From Proteus mirabilis ATCC 29906 (lineage in GTDB: Bacteria > Pseudomonadota > Gammaproteobacteria > Enterobacterales > Enterobacteriaceae), in assembly GCF_000160755.1 (NCBI RefSeq), contig NZ_GG668577.1, positions 273,164 through 321,682 on the forward strand: a stretch of 48,519 nt of DNA, given 5' to 3'. Under the pieces are notes generated by a model. The model was not told the DNA's origin, made no database searches, and worked only from the letters and a program-made list of their open reading frames with translations. The position numbers and the translations under genes were made by a program. Within the stretch, counting starts at the first letter, position 1. Each line of letters opens with the position of its first letter. Shown one piece after another: positions 29,417 to 38,856 of the stretch.

Positions 29417-30031
29417 ATGTCAATTTTACCTGAGCAAAGGAAGGCTCATTTATTATCGCGCGTAGCAGAATATGGAAAGTTAAGTAAGAAGTCTCAATTC
29501 GGCGGTTATAGCTTAATGGTTGATGAGGTTATCTTTGCGATTACTGCTGATAATGAATTTTATTTAAAAGGGAGTGGTTTTGCTGAAACACTCTATAAAG
29601 CAAACAACATGGATGCATACGTCTATCTAAAAAAAGGTATCCCCATTACATTGCGCTATTATCGTATTACGCAAGCAATATGGCGTAATAGCGCTAAGCT
29701 CAATCAATATATCGATTTTGCATATCACTATAGTACTCAGGAGTTTTTAGGGCAGCAAAAGCAGCCTCGTCGTATCAAAGATTTACCCAATTTGGGCATA
29801 GCATTAGAGAAAAAGCTGAATCAAGTTGGGATTAACCGTATCGAGGAATTACGTACGATCGGTGCGAAGGCATGTTATTTAAAACTGATTGCGCAACCTA
29901 AGCAAGGAAATAGCGACTTATTGCTTGCGTTAGCAGGTGCTATTGTTGGCTGTCATCGCTCTGTGTTACCTAGTCAATTAAAAATGGAATTGTTAAATTG
30001 GTATAAAGAGTTATCCGTTAAATCCTATTAA
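29417..30031 (+). CDS. sxy: Sxy/TfoX-family regulator of competence genes
   Basis: A 204-residue protein with an N-terminal TfoX domain (LSRVAEYGKLSKKSQFGGYSLMVDEVIFAIT...EFYLKGSG) and a C-terminal TfoX domain with a helix-hairpin-helix-like block (IKDLPNLGIALEKKLNQVGINRIEELRTIGAKACYLKL). In gammaproteobacteria Sxy works with CRP at CRP-S promoters to activate DNA-uptake genes. The ATG at 29417 lies 5 bases after GGAGA. It is divergent from sulA, as in E. coli. Confidence 0.92.
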   Translation: MSILPEQRKAHLLSRVAEYGKLSKKSQFGGYSLMVDEVIFAITADNEFYLKGSGFAETLYKANNMDAYVYLKKGIPITLRYYRITQAIWRNSAKLNQYIDFAYHYSTQEFLGQQKQPRRIKDLPNLGIALEKKLNQVGINRIEELRTIGAKACYLKLIAQPKQGNSDLLLALAGAIVGCHRSVLPSQLKMELLNWYKELSVKSY

Positions 30032-30108
30032 ACTACAGTACTCGGACTTGAGTACATTAGAATGAACAGGAATAACGGAATAAGAGCAAACTTAAGCCAA
30101 TAGAGTCT

Positions 30109-30155
30109 GTTATTTTCTCTAAGGTTCTAATAGAAATTAGAGAAAATAACTTTTT
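30109..30155. terminator. Bidirectional terminator between sxy and yccS
   Basis: A perfect 14-bp stem GTTATTTTCTCTAA / TTAGAGAAAATAAC with a 14-base loop is followed by TTTTT on the plus strand. It lies between convergent sxy and yccS. Confidence 0.85.
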
Positions 30156-30160
30156 ATCCA

Positions 30161-32336
30161 TCAAGCTGTAGCTAATTTATCTTTATCGTTTTGCCATTCT
30201 GTTTGCTCAATTAGCTCAATGCAATTGACAATTTGTGGCAATAAATCCAGTAACAAGCGTATTTGCGTTAACACTAATTGAATACGGGCGTTATCTGAAC
30301 TTGGTTGTGCATTAACACGTGCGATAAGTTGATCGTGAGATTGTATAAAATCATTATCTTGTGGTTTTTTACGTCTCAACGCTGAATCAATATAACAGAC
30401 AGTATCATTAAGCAGGGTGAGTACTGCTTCATCTTCAATTTTGCAACGATGAACACCTAATGCTGAAATATAGCTCAGTAAAGTATGATTTAAACAAAGT
30501 AATTTAAATGCTTCTTCTTGAGAGGTTTGAAAGCTTTTAGGCTCTGATGACATGTTAGAAATTAAAGATGCTAACTCACCATCACTGCTATGTGCATTAC
30601 GACGTGCAATACGATAATTAACGCTATTATCTCTTCCTTGATAATACTGAATGAGGATCGCATCAAGATAGTAGCAGTTATTGGTCATTGGTTTTTTGGA
30701 TGAGCAATGGCAACTGACGGAACTTCCAATCCGGCCAAATAAAACTGACTGCAAACCAGGCAATAGCACAACCAATTAACGTATCAATGATCCGCGGTAG
30801 TGCGACATCATAGCCTTCACCTAATAAATTAAAACTTAATAAAACGAGTAGGGTAATAAACAAAGTGGCATGAGCGTATTGTACGGTTCGGAAAGCAAAA
30901 AAGAGCGTACCTGTCACAACAATAAGCACTAATTGACCTTCGATGGAAGGCACAAAATAGAGAATAGGGAAACCAATTAAAATACCAATAATAGTGCCAC
31001 TGACCCGTAATGTTAATCGTCTACGTGTCGCATTATAGTTAGGCTGACAAACAAACAAACTGGTTAATAAAATCCAGTACCCTCGATGCAAATCAAAAAA
31101 CTGGATGATCACATAACCTATACATAAGACAAGTGACATTCGTACTGCATGTCTAAATAGAGCTGATTTTGGTGTTAAGTGACCTTTTATTCTTAGCACG
31201 ATATCTCGCCACCCAGTAAGCCCTTCATCAGATAACTGAGTTTCTTCTTTTTGGTCATGAGAGATTTGATATTGCTCTGTACTAATACTTTTTAATAAAG
31301 CATCGATGCCCTGTAAGTTTTGTAATAAATTATAGAGTGGCGCAATAATTTGTGGATCAGAAGTACTGTTTTTTACATTATTAAGTGCATTTTCTAAATG
31401 AGTGATTGCACGTTCAAAATGAGGATTATGTTGGTACTTTTTATGCCAAAGAATAGATTGAGCGACTTGTTCGCAGGCTCTTGCTTGCATTGACAGTAAG
31501 CGCTGAAAGCGGAAAAGGACATCACTGTGGCGTAATCTATCACTCAGTAATTGATATTGAATATGAGAAGAGCTGGCCCGTTCATGAATATCTTGAGCCA
31601 CAAAGTAATAATGCAATGTGAAACGACTGCTACGCTGGCCCCTATCACCTTTTAAACGGCTTAGTAATGTTAGTTTAGTTTGGCTCATTGCCTCAATTAA
31701 CTGATTATTAGCCAATGCCAAGTTATACAGTAATTGCTGTTGATCACCTTCAATATCGGGATCAAATAATGCGGCCTTGGCTTCTAGATAAGCGGAAAGC
31801 TGCTGATAATAACGCGTAAGGCTATCTTGAACGGGACGAATAGGGAAAAGTAGGTGACCAATTAAGGTAAGCAAATTATACCAAATCGCGCCTAAAAGGA
31901 GCCAAATAGGTTGTTCATGCCATTCTGGGAAAATCGGCATACCTAACATGGTATAAATAGCGATTAATAGCGCACCAAAGGCGATGGTAGCATAACGCTG
32001 ACCCAAGGCGCCTAATAAAATAAACCCCCAAGTGGAGATAGCAAGACCACAAAAGAATAAAATAGGGTAAGGGTAGAGTAATCCGATGGATGTTGATGCT
32101 AATAAGAAACAACATAAGGTGATCACAAGGTTTCTTAAGCGGCCCACAAGCCTATCATCTAAGTCAGTTAATGCGGCTGCGACAACACCTAATGTAAGAG
32201 GTATAGTATATTTTGGTTCTTGTCCTAAAGCCCATGGAAATAAAGTCGTTCCCGTAAGTGCGATTATTATGCGAATATAATATAAAAAGTGGCTATTATA
32301 GATAAATCGGCGGGCGCCATTAAACAAATTGAACAC
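30161..32336 (-). pseudogene. yccS: YccS, FUSC-family inner-membrane protein, split by a frameshift
   Basis: The N-terminal 552 residues (32336-30678) and a C-terminal frame (readable down to 30161) together give the complete YccS order of about 720 residues. The first frame has two blocks of membrane helices with FUSC-family sequence (TIPLTLGVVAAALTDLDDR, GALGQRYATIAFGALL, QPNYNATRRRLTLR, RIIDTLIGCAIAW). It ends prematurely at WKFRQLPLLIQKTNDQ. The downstream frame resumes at NCYYLDAILIQYYQGRDN, which directly follows that block in E. coli. A +1 shift in the AAAAAA run at about 30690-30700 would restore the frame (LLIQKPMTNNCYYLD). This is either a real mutation or a homopolymer sequencing error. 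YccS function is unknown; FUSC proteins are thought to be transport-related. Confidence 0.85.
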
Positions 32337-32451
32337 AAAAAGCCCTTAAATAAACAAGATGGAGATAATTACCTCTTAGAATATAGGGTTTATTACAGAT
32401 AAAAAAGAGTTTAACGACAGACTATTTGTTATTTATTGTAGGAATTACAGA

Positions 32452-34503
32452 ATGGAACTGAAATCAACCCCAATGGGACAACGTTTAGCTCAGCATCCTT
32501 ATAACAGGGTAAAATTGTTAAATGCGGGTATTGAGGTCAGTGGTGAAAAGCATCAATATTTAATTCCTTTTAATGAATTGATCGACATTTTTTGTAAAAA
32601 AGGCATTGTGTGGGGAGAGTTAGAGTTTTTACTGCCCGACAATAAAGTGGTTCGTTTGCATGGAACGGACTGGGAAGAAACGCAACAATTTTACCGCTAT
32701 CTTTATCAAACTTGGCAAATATGGAGCCAAGAGATGAGTGAGATAACGGCGCAAGTACTTGAAAAGCAACTCTCTTCTATCCAAGATATAATTCAAAGCG
32801 ATAAATGGATAAAACAAAACCAGTTAGCCGGTATTCAACAGGCTATCCAAGAAAGTTTTTCTGCTCTTCCTCTTCCTCTGGAACGACTTGCTCAATTTGA
32901 TAACTGTAAGGTGCATTATCAACGCTGTTTACAGTGGTTACAGCAAGGTAAGGCATTAATTGCGCAAGAAAATGAGCAATGGATCACCCGTATGTTGACA
33001 GAGCATGCGGAGTTTTTTACTACCATTGAAACATCGCCTTTAAATGAATCGCAATGTAAAGCCGTTATCAACGGTGAAGATAATATATTGGTATTAGCGG
33101 GTGCTGGTAGTGGTAAAACGTCGGTACTAGTGGCAAGAGCAGGGTGGTTGTTACGTCGTAAACTAGCAACCTCTGAACAAATTCTACTATTGGCTTTTGG
33201 ACGTAAAGCCGCTGAAGAGATGAACCAACGTTTATCTGAGCGCTTAAACGCTGATATTACGGCGAAAACCTTTCATGCATTGGCATTATTTATTATCCAA
33301 CAGTCAACTAAAAAACAACCCAAGATCAGCGAATTAGAAATCAATAGTGAAAAGAGAAGAACACTATTGTTAACGCAGTGGCGTGAGCAGTGTCAGCAGA
33401 AAAAAGCACAAGCGAAAGGCTGGCGTGAGTGGTTATCTGAAGAGCTAGCATGGGAAGTCCCTGATGGGGAGTTTTGGCATGATAAAAAATTAGAAAATCA
33501 AGTTGCCGTAAGGTTAGAGCGGTGGATCAGTTTATTAAGAATGCAAGGTGGTAGCCAAAAAACAATGATTGATTCTGTGCCTGCAGAATATACGGATGCA
33601 TTTAAAAAGTGTTTAAAACTATTAGCACCACTGTTAAAGGCATGGAAAACCGCATTAAAAGAAGAGAATGCCATTGATTTTTCAGGGCTATTACATCAAG
33701 CCATTAATCTGATAGAAAAAGGGCGTTTCGTCAGTCCTTGGAAACATATTCTGGTGGATGAATTCCAAGATATTTCACCACTAAGAGCAGCACTATTAAA
33801 TGCGTTAAAACAACAAAATACACAAACTTCATTATTTGCAGTTGGTGATGACTGGCAAGCTATTTATCGCTTTAGTGGGGCTGAATTATTACTAACAACA
33901 GCGTTTCATCAATCTTTTGGTGATGGTGCTGAGTGTGCATTAGATACCACTTATCGTTTTAATTCGACTATAGGTGACGTTGCCAATACATTTATTCAAC
34001 AAAATCCTAATCAATTAGCTAAACCTTTAAATAGCTTAACAAAAGGTAATAAAAAAGCCGTTGTATTATTGCCGGATGATCAATTAGAAAGTTTATTAAA
34101 TAAAATGAGTGGTTATGTCAGTGACGATGAAACGATCCTTTTATTAGCGCGTTATCATTACTTACAACCTGATTTATTGAAAAAGGCGAAAACGCGCTGG
34201 CCCAAATTAAAATTACAGTTTATGACTTTTCATGCTTCAAAAGGTCAACAAGCTGATTATGTGATTATATTAGGTTTACAATCGGGTAAAGACGGATTTC
34301 CAGCTCCGGCAAGAGAGTCGATTATAGAAACCGCTTTATTACCCCCAGTTGAAGACTATCCTGATGCTGAAGAGCGCCGATTAATGTATGTGGCATTAAC
34401 AAGAGCAAAAAAACAAGTATGGTTATTATTTAATAAACAACAACCATCTTGTTTTGTGTCAGAATTAAAATCTCAAGGTGTCCCTACGCAAAAAAAACCA
34501 TAA
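32452..34503 (+). CDS. helD: DNA helicase IV
   Basis: Superfamily I 3'-5' DNA helicase. The 683 residues match the E. coli 684. The N-terminal domain is followed by the UvrD-type core: Walker A AGAGSGKTSVL, motif TFHALALFI, motif II DEFQDISP, motif III GDDWQAIYRF, TYRFN, TFHASKGQQADYVI, and the last motif YVALTRAKKQVWLL. Its stop lies 4 bases from the convergent mgsA stop, with no terminator visible in between. Confidence 0.96.
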   Translation: MELKSTPMGQRLAQHPYNRVKLLNAGIEVSGEKHQYLIPFNELIDIFCKKGIVWGELEFLLPDNKVVRLHGTDWEETQQFYRYLYQTWQIWSQEMSEITAQVLEKQLSSIQDIIQSDKWIKQNQLAGIQQAIQESFSALPLPLERLAQFDNCKVHYQRCLQWLQQGKALIAQENEQWITRMLTEHAEFFTTIETSPLNESQCKAVINGEDNILVLAGAGSGKTSVLVARAGWLLRRKLATSEQILLLAFGRKAAEEMNQRLSERLNADITAKTFHALALFIIQQSTKKQPKISELEINSEKRRTLLLTQWREQCQQKKAQAKGWREWLSEELAWEVPDGEFWHDKKLENQVAVRLERWISLLRMQGGSQKTMIDSVPAEYTDAFKKCLKLLAPLLKAWKTALKEENAIDFSGLLHQAINLIEKGRFVSPWKHILVDEFQDISPLRAALLNALKQQNTQTSLFAVGDDWQAIYRFSGAELLLTTAFHQSFGDGAECALDTTYRFNSTIGDVANTFIQQNPNQLAKPLNSLTKGNKKAVVLLPDDQLESLLNKMSGYVSDDETILLLARYHYLQPDLLKKAKTRWPKLKLQFMTFHASKGQQADYVIILGLQSGKDGFPAPARESIIETALLPPVEDYPDAEERRLMYVALTRAKKQVWLLFNKQQPSCFVSELKSQGVPTQKKP

Positions 34504-34507
34504 GGCA

Positions 34508-34966
34508 TTATTTTAAACGTTCTTTTAAATAACCTTCATAGTCGGGAATTTTAATTTTTGACTCTTGTGAAAAAAGAGGGGACGAAATAAGAAAATTAGC
34601 CGTCGCACGATTGGTTGCTACGGGAATATTCCAAACTGTTGCTAGGCGTAACAGCGCTTTCACATCTGGATCATGAGGAACGGCATTGAGTGGATCCCAA
34701 AAGAAAATAAGAATATCAATTTTCTTTTCTGCAATCATTGCACCAATTTGTTGATCACCTCCCATGGGGCCACTTAACATCTGAGTGACCTCTAATCCTG
34801 TATGGTGATTAACCAGATTTCCTGTTGTTCCTGTGGCAAATAACTTATGGTGAGAAAGCTGTTCACTGTTGTTTTTAACCCATTCAAGCAATGAGCTTTT
34901 ACAGTGATCATGTGCAACTAACGCAATATTTTTTTCTGTGGCGAGTGTGCGGTCAATTTGTTCCAT
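34508..34966 (-). CDS. mgsA: Methylglyoxal synthase
   Basis: Converts dihydroxyacetone phosphate to methylglyoxal and phosphate, a bypass of lower glycolysis. The 152 residues equal the E. coli length. Active-site blocks are VAHDHCK, the phosphate-binding [17 protein letters not shown] with the catalytic Asp, and [20 protein letters not shown]. It is convergent with helD. Confidence 0.97.
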   Translation of the reverse strand: MEQIDRTLATEKNIALVAHDHCKSSLLEWVKNNSEQLSHHKLFATGTTGNLVNHHTGLEVTQMLSGPMGGDQQIGAMIAEKKIDILIFFWDPLNAVPHDPDVKALLRLATVWNIPVATNRATANFLISSPLFSQESKIKIPDYEGYLKERLK

Positions 34967-35105
34967 TTGCTACCTTTAAAAATAAATACAGTTATTATTC
35001 CAGTTGTCAACATACCTTTTTTTTATCTTACAAGCTATGAGCGGAACAAGATACTATGATGTATCATAAGATTTTCAATCTTCCTGCTGATAACGGAGCA
35101 TATAA

Positions 35106-35519
35106 ATGGTTGATTCAGAGATTTATGACATTCTAAGAAGTGTCAAAACAATTGCACTGGTTGGTGCAAGTCATAAAGAAGATCGCCCTAGTTATAAAGT
35201 CATGAAATTCTTATTAGAGCAAGGCTATGAGGTGATCCCCGTTAATCCGGGTATGGCAGGGGAAACAATATTAGGCCAGCAATGTTATGGTCATTTGCAA
35301 GATATTCCTGTGGCGATTGATATGGTAGATGTATTTCGTCAATCATCAGTAGCGCTCGAGATTGCCAAAGAAGCGATTAAAATTAATGCTAAAGTTTTAT
35401 GGTTACAGATAGGTGTGATCAATGAAGAAGCAAAAGCATTAGCTGAACAATCGGGGTTGCGGGTGGTTATGGATCGCTGTCCTAAAAAAGAGATAGAAGC
35501 CCACGGATTGCCTTGGTAA
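35106..35519 (+). CDS. yccU: CoA-binding domain protein YccU
   Basis: A 137-residue Rossmann-fold protein of the CoA_binding_2 family. Visible features are the nucleotide-binding start TIALVGASHKEDRPSYKVMKFLLEQGYEVIPVNPG, DMVDVFRQS, LWLQIGVINEEA and the terminal VMDRCPKKEIEAHG. The biochemical role is unknown. AACGGAG lies 6 bases before the ATG. Confidence 0.93.
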   Translation: MVDSEIYDILRSVKTIALVGASHKEDRPSYKVMKFLLEQGYEVIPVNPGMAGETILGQQCYGHLQDIPVAIDMVDVFRQSSVALEIAKEAIKINAKVLWLQIGVINEEAKALAEQSGLRVVMDRCPKKEIEAHGLPW

Positions 35520-35530
35520 TAGGCAGAGTA

Positions 35531-35560
35531 AAATCGCCGAAATGTATTCGGCGATTATCA
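35531..35560. terminator. Terminator between yccU and hspQ
   Basis: The 10-bp stem AATCGCCGAA / TTCGGCGATT has a 5-base loop. It lies between convergent genes. T-runs are short on both sides, so it may be a weak bidirectional terminator. Confidence 0.6.
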
Positions 35561-35583
35561 TTAAGGTTAAGAATGGAAGAAAA

Positions 35584-35904
35584 TTAGTTTCTTAATCGCG
35601 GGGCCTGTAATTGGTTGCGGATTGATTGTGACAACTCATCCATTGAGTCATTATCTAAATGCTCATCTGAGAGTTCATAAGTTATTTGAGCTTCAGCTAA
35701 ATAGGTATGAACCGGTTGTCCTTCATCATCTTCCATGACAACATGATACCAAGGCGCTGATCGCAAGGTCATATTAGATGCAATATCATCCTCGTTAGGT
35801 TGATCAAGGGAATATTCAGCATCCACATCAACAACTACACCTAAATAACCGAGTAGTTTATGTCTAACCTGCTGGCCTATTCCAAATTTGCTGGCGATCA
35901 TCAT
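35584..35904 (-). CDS. hspQ: Heat-shock protein HspQ
   Basis: Small hemimethylated-DNA-binding-fold protein; in E. coli it is heat-induced and acts as a specificity enhancer for Lon. The 106 residues read [52 protein letters not shown] and [19 protein letters not shown], nearly identical in order to E. coli. Two adjacent ATGs (35904 and 35901) follow GGAGGTGATAA; the family start corresponds to the second. Confidence 0.96.
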   Translation of the reverse strand: MMIASKFGIGQQVRHKLLGYLGVVVDVDAEYSLDQPNEDDIASNMTLRSAPWYHVVMEDDEGQPVHTYLAEAQITYELSDEHLDNDSMDELSQSIRNQLQAPRLRN

Positions 35905-36103
35905 TTATCACCTCCGTAAAACCTTGCTTTATTAATTTCTGTATATGAGGGCATAAAGTGAAATTTCAAGGTGTAACAAAATTAAACACGTCGTTATCCA
36001 GTGTAAATGCAAACCTCACAAAATCAGATTATCTATTGTATAAAGAAAAGACAACAATCTTATCGGAATTTTTGCGTTACATATAAGTTTGGAGGGTAGG
36101 TAA

Positions 36104-36388
36104 ATGAAGGTTGGTAGAGAATATATTATTCAAGGTCGTGTACAAGGTGTCGGTTTCCGCTTTCATACTTATCAATGGATGAAAAAGCAGCCTATTACGG
36201 GTTATGTGTGGAATCGTGATGATGGCAGTGTGGGGATCAGAGCTTTTGCTGAAGAGCAGGTACTGAGAAAAATAGAAGATTGGTTGGCTGCTGGAGGACC
36301 AATAGGGAGTAAGATTGTATTCTGGTCGGCAACACCATGCCAATATGAAGAAATGGCAGACTTTTCAATCCGCCATTATGCATCTTAG
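36104..36388 (+). CDS. yccX: Acylphosphatase
   Basis: Hydrolyses acyl phosphates such as acetyl phosphate. The 94-residue protein has the catalytic loop GRVQGVGFR with Arg19 and the catalytic Asn37 in GYVWNRDDGSV. It starts 3 bases after a GGAGGGTAGGTAA ribosome site. In E. coli rlmI lies between hspQ and this gene; here the two are divergent neighbours with only about 200 bases between them. Confidence 0.95.
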   Translation: MKVGREYIIQGRVQGVGFRFHTYQWMKKQPITGYVWNRDDGSVGIRAFAEEQVLRKIEDWLAAGGPIGSKIVFWSATPCQYEEMADFSIRHYAS

Positions 36389-36390
36389 TA

Positions 36391-36720
36391 TTAAATACAT
36401 TTGACAGGTTTAGGTAAGCCCGCGAGCTTCGTTGCCTGTTTAGCTGGACCTTTAGGGAATAAGCGATATAGATAACGGCTATTGCCTTTTTCATCGCCAT
36501 ATTTTTGTGCTAATGCTTTCACTAACATTCGGATCGCCGGTGAGGTATTAAACTCTAAATAAAACTGGCGCACAAAACGGATAATTTCCCAATGTTGCTC
36601 TGTGAGTTCAATTTCTTCAAGTTCAGCTAATATTGGCACCATCTCTTCGGTCCATTCATTGCTGTTTTTTAAATAACCGTGACTATCTGTCTCGATTTGT
36701 TGTCCGTTAAATACAAACAT
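36391..36720 (-). CDS. tusE: Sulfurtransferase TusE
   Basis: Final sulfur carrier of the Tus relay, passing persulfide sulfur from TusBCD to MnmA for 2-thiouridine in tRNA. The 109-residue DsrC-family protein has [29 protein letters not shown] in the middle. The reactive Cys108 is the penultimate residue (KPVKCI), the position expected for the family. It is convergent with the acylphosphatase gene, 2 bases apart. Confidence 0.96.
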   Translation of the reverse strand: MFVFNGQQIETDSHGYLKNSNEWTEEMVPILAELEEIELTEQHWEIIRFVRQFYLEFNTSPAIRMLVKALAQKYGDEKGNSRYLYRLFPKGPAKQATKLAGLPKPVKCI

Positions 36721-36900
36721 GTGCTTCTAACCAATCAAAAATAATCATTTAATTTAGCAAAAATAACCGCAATACCCAAGTCTAATGCGTAAATCGTTGA
36801 TAAATTAAGCTGTTAAATCAAAGGGCGTTTAAAATTACGCCAAACAAGACAATAAGGGCTTTACAATATAAGCGTGGATGTTTATATTGCTCCCCATTGC

Positions 36901-36988
36901 GGAGGGGTGGCCGAGCGGCTGAAGGCAGCGGTCTTGAAAACCGCCGATGGGAAACCATCCGAGAGTTCGAATCTCTCCTCCTCCGCCA
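36901..36988 (+). tRNA. serT: tRNA-Ser (anticodon UGA)
   Basis: An 88-base type II tRNA with encoded CCA. The acceptor stem GGAGGGG pairs with CTCCTCC. The D-arm has GGCCGAGCGGCTGAAGGC. The anticodon stem-loop is CGGTCTTGAAAACCG with TGA at its centre. A variable arm GATGGG...CCATC and the T-arm GAGAG-TTCGAAT-CTCTC follow. In E. coli serT lies just after tusE-yccA, which fits the gene order here. A prophage integrase gene starts 165 bases downstream, so the 3' half of the tRNA is the likely attachment site. Confidence 0.98.
36961..36988 (+). other. Probable attL core of the prophage (3' end of serT)
   Basis: Integrases of this family recombine within tRNA 3' ends, and this prophage starts immediately after serT. 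The repeated copy (attR) would be beyond the right edge, so the exact core cannot be defined here. Confidence 0.55.
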
Positions 36989-36995
36989 TCTCAAC

Positions 36996-37088
36996 ATCTC
37001 CTAGCGTCTCCTGAAGTCTCCTAATCCCAGTAAAATCAAGCAATCCAATCAAATTATTGTCTCTTGAAGTCTCTTTATGTCTCTTGAA
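36996..37088 (+). repeat. Two triplets of 10-bp direct repeats, likely integrase arm sites
   Basis: The motif (G/A)TCTC(C/T)T(G/A)AA occurs at 36996, 37006 and 37016, and again at 37059, 37069 and 37079, with exact 10-base spacing within each triplet. The best copies are GTCTCCTGAA and GTCTCTTGAA (twice). They sit between the tRNA core and the integrase gene, where tyrosine integrases have arm-type sites. Confidence 0.75.
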
Positions 37089-37153
37089 AGCTCCATTTTT
37101 TTGGGGTACAAATGGGGGGACATTATACCCCCTTAATATTTAATACCCCCAGT

Positions 37154-38338
37154 ATGAAACTAACAGTTAAGCAAGTTGATAGCAGTAAGCCAAAAGAAAA
37201 GGACTACAAACTATTCGATGGAGGAGGTTTATATCTATTAGTTACAAAATCAGGAAGTAAATATTGGAGATTAAAATATCGTATAGATGGCAAAGAAAAA
37301 GTTTTAGCTATCGGTGTCTACCCAACGATAACTCTCGCGGAAGCCAGAAAGAAAAGGGATGACGCAAAACGGCAGTTATCTGATGGCGTTGATCCTAACA
37401 AGATAAAGAAGGATAAGAAAAGGGATTCAAAGTTTGATGGAAGCAATACGTTTAAAAGCATTGCTCTAGAGTGGTATGAGGGAAGAAAAGACCGATGGTC
37501 TGAAGGTTACCGCAATGACATGATGGAAGCATTTGAAAATGATGTTTTCCCATATATTGGAGATCGCCCAATAGCAGAGATTAAACCTCTCGAATTGCTT
37601 GAGGTACTTTCGATAATGGAAAAGCGTGGCGTTACAGAGAAATTAAAAAAAGTCCGTCAGCGCTGTGGTGAGGTTTGGAAATATGCCATCATAACTGGAC
37701 GAGCTGAATATAATCCCGCCCCAGATTTAGCTAGTGCGTTTATTCCACATCAACGAGAAAACTATCCGTACTTATTAGCTGATGAATTGCCTGAGTTTTT
37801 ATCTTCGGTAGACAAGTATCAAGGAAGTCAGATCGTAAGAACTGCATTAAACATCTTAATGCTCACCGGTTTAAGACCAGGGGAGCTAAGAAAATCAGAA
37901 TGGTCATTTATCGACTTTGAAAGCAGAACATGGAAACTGCCAGAAAGAATCATGAAGATGGGTAGAATGCATGTGGTGCCAATGTCAGATCAGGTGATTT
38001 CTTTACTGCGTCAAATACAGCCGATAAGTGGCGATTATCAGTATATTTTCCCTAGCCGAACGAATCATAAGAAACATCTGTCTGAAATGGCGATAAATAC
38101 AATGATTGGCAGAATGGGTTATAGAGGAAGGGCTACTGGTCACGGCTTTAGACACACCATGAGTACAATATTGCATGAGAAAGGATTTAATACAGCGTGG
38201 ATAGAGTTACAACTTGCTCATGTTGATAAAAACTCTATCCGTGGTACTTATAACCATGCGCTGTATTTGGAGGGGAGAAGGGAAATGATGCAGTGGTATG
38301 CTGATTATATAGACGAGCTGAGAAGTAAAAAGAAATAA
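37154..38338 (+). CDS. int: P4-type tyrosine integrase
   Basis: Site-specific recombinase of the prophage. The 394-residue protein has the N-terminal DUF4102 arm-binding domain (KPKEKDYKLFDGGGLYLLVTKSGSKYWRLKYR, VLAIGVYPTITLAEAR), a core-binding domain (about 110-200), and the catalytic domain. Catalytic residues are seen in TGLRPGELRKSEW (Arg), HGFRHTMST (HxxR), LAHVD (His) and the Tyr of TYNHALYLEGRREMM. I use the ATG at 37154 because the family starts MKLT-x-x-QV; no ribosome site precedes it. An upstream ATG at 37112 in the same frame would add 14 residues. The start lies beside G- and C-tracts that can form alternative hairpins. Confidence 0.94.
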   Translation: MKLTVKQVDSSKPKEKDYKLFDGGGLYLLVTKSGSKYWRLKYRIDGKEKVLAIGVYPTITLAEARKKRDDAKRQLSDGVDPNKIKKDKKRDSKFDGSNTFKSIALEWYEGRKDRWSEGYRNDMMEAFENDVFPYIGDRPIAEIKPLELLEVLSIMEKRGVTEKLKKVRQRCGEVWKYAIITGRAEYNPAPDLASAFIPHQRENYPYLLADELPEFLSSVDKYQGSQIVRTALNILMLTGLRPGELRKSEWSFIDFESRTWKLPERIMKMGRMHVVPMSDQVISLLRQIQPISGDYQYIFPSRTNHKKHLSEMAINTMIGRMGYRGRATGHGFRHTMSTILHEKGFNTAWIELQLAHVDKNSIRGTYNHALYLEGRREMMQWYADYIDELRSKKK

Positions 38339-38341
38339 AAC

Positions 38342-38548
38342 TCAATTGATGGTATTATCAGGGCAACGAGCATTATTGATTCGTTGCTCTATCCATTCAT
38401 CTACTTCACTTTCAATAAAACGAACTGAGCGAGATCCTATTTTTACCTGCTTTGGAAACTCTCCTTTATCTATTAATTTGTAAGTCCATGACTTGCTATA
38501 TCCTGTTCTATCTAAAACTTCATCCAAGCGTAATAGTTTATATTCCAT
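38342..38548 (-). CDS. AlpA-family regulator, probable excisionase
   Basis: A 68-residue winged-helix protein of the AlpA/phage excisionase type: LLRLDEVLDRTGYSKSWTYKLIDKGEFPKQVKIGSRSVRFIESEVDEWIEQR. AlpA proteins activate or assist integrase function in prophages and cryptic elements. It is convergent with int (3 bases between the stops) and is the last gene of the leftward operon. AAGGAA lies upstream of the ATG. Confidence 0.88.
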   Translation of the reverse strand: MEYKLLRLDEVLDRTGYSKSWTYKLIDKGEFPKQVKIGSRSVRFIESEVDEWIEQRINNARCPDNTIN

Positions 38549-38577
38549 CTTTCTATTCCTTTTGTAATTTCGTAATA

Positions 38578-38772
38578 CTATCCATTCTTCCGTTTATATT
38601 GCTCATGATCATCACCACAATCTTTACTGCAATATGCACTATTAGGTGCAACCGGTTCTTCGTGATACCAAATACACATTCCGTTATGAGATTTAATTGC
38701 TGGTTTACGATTTGATAATGATGTTTGAATATGTAATTCGTTTATTTCATTTGCTGAGTCAATAATATCCAT
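38578..38772 (-). CDS. Small zinc-finger-like phage protein
   Basis: A 64-residue protein with Cys33, His37, Cys48 and Cys52 arranged as C-x3-H-x10-C-x3-C (CIWYHEEPVAPNSAYCSKDC). The spacing suggests a small zinc-binding module, and the N-terminus MDIIDSANEI resembles phage TraR/DksA-like proteins. The canonical CxxC pairs of that family are not complete, so the assignment is loose. It lies in the leftward operon just upstream of the AlpA gene. Confidence 0.6.
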   Translation of the reverse strand: MDIIDSANEINELHIQTSLSNRKPAIKSHNGMCIWYHEEPVAPNSAYCSKDCGDDHEQYKRKNG

Positions 38773-38856
38773 AATTACGCTTGTCCTGTTTCAATTAAAT
38801 AAATAAGTACACATAATGCTATTAGCCCTGCAAGTTAATTAAATATCATAATTCAT

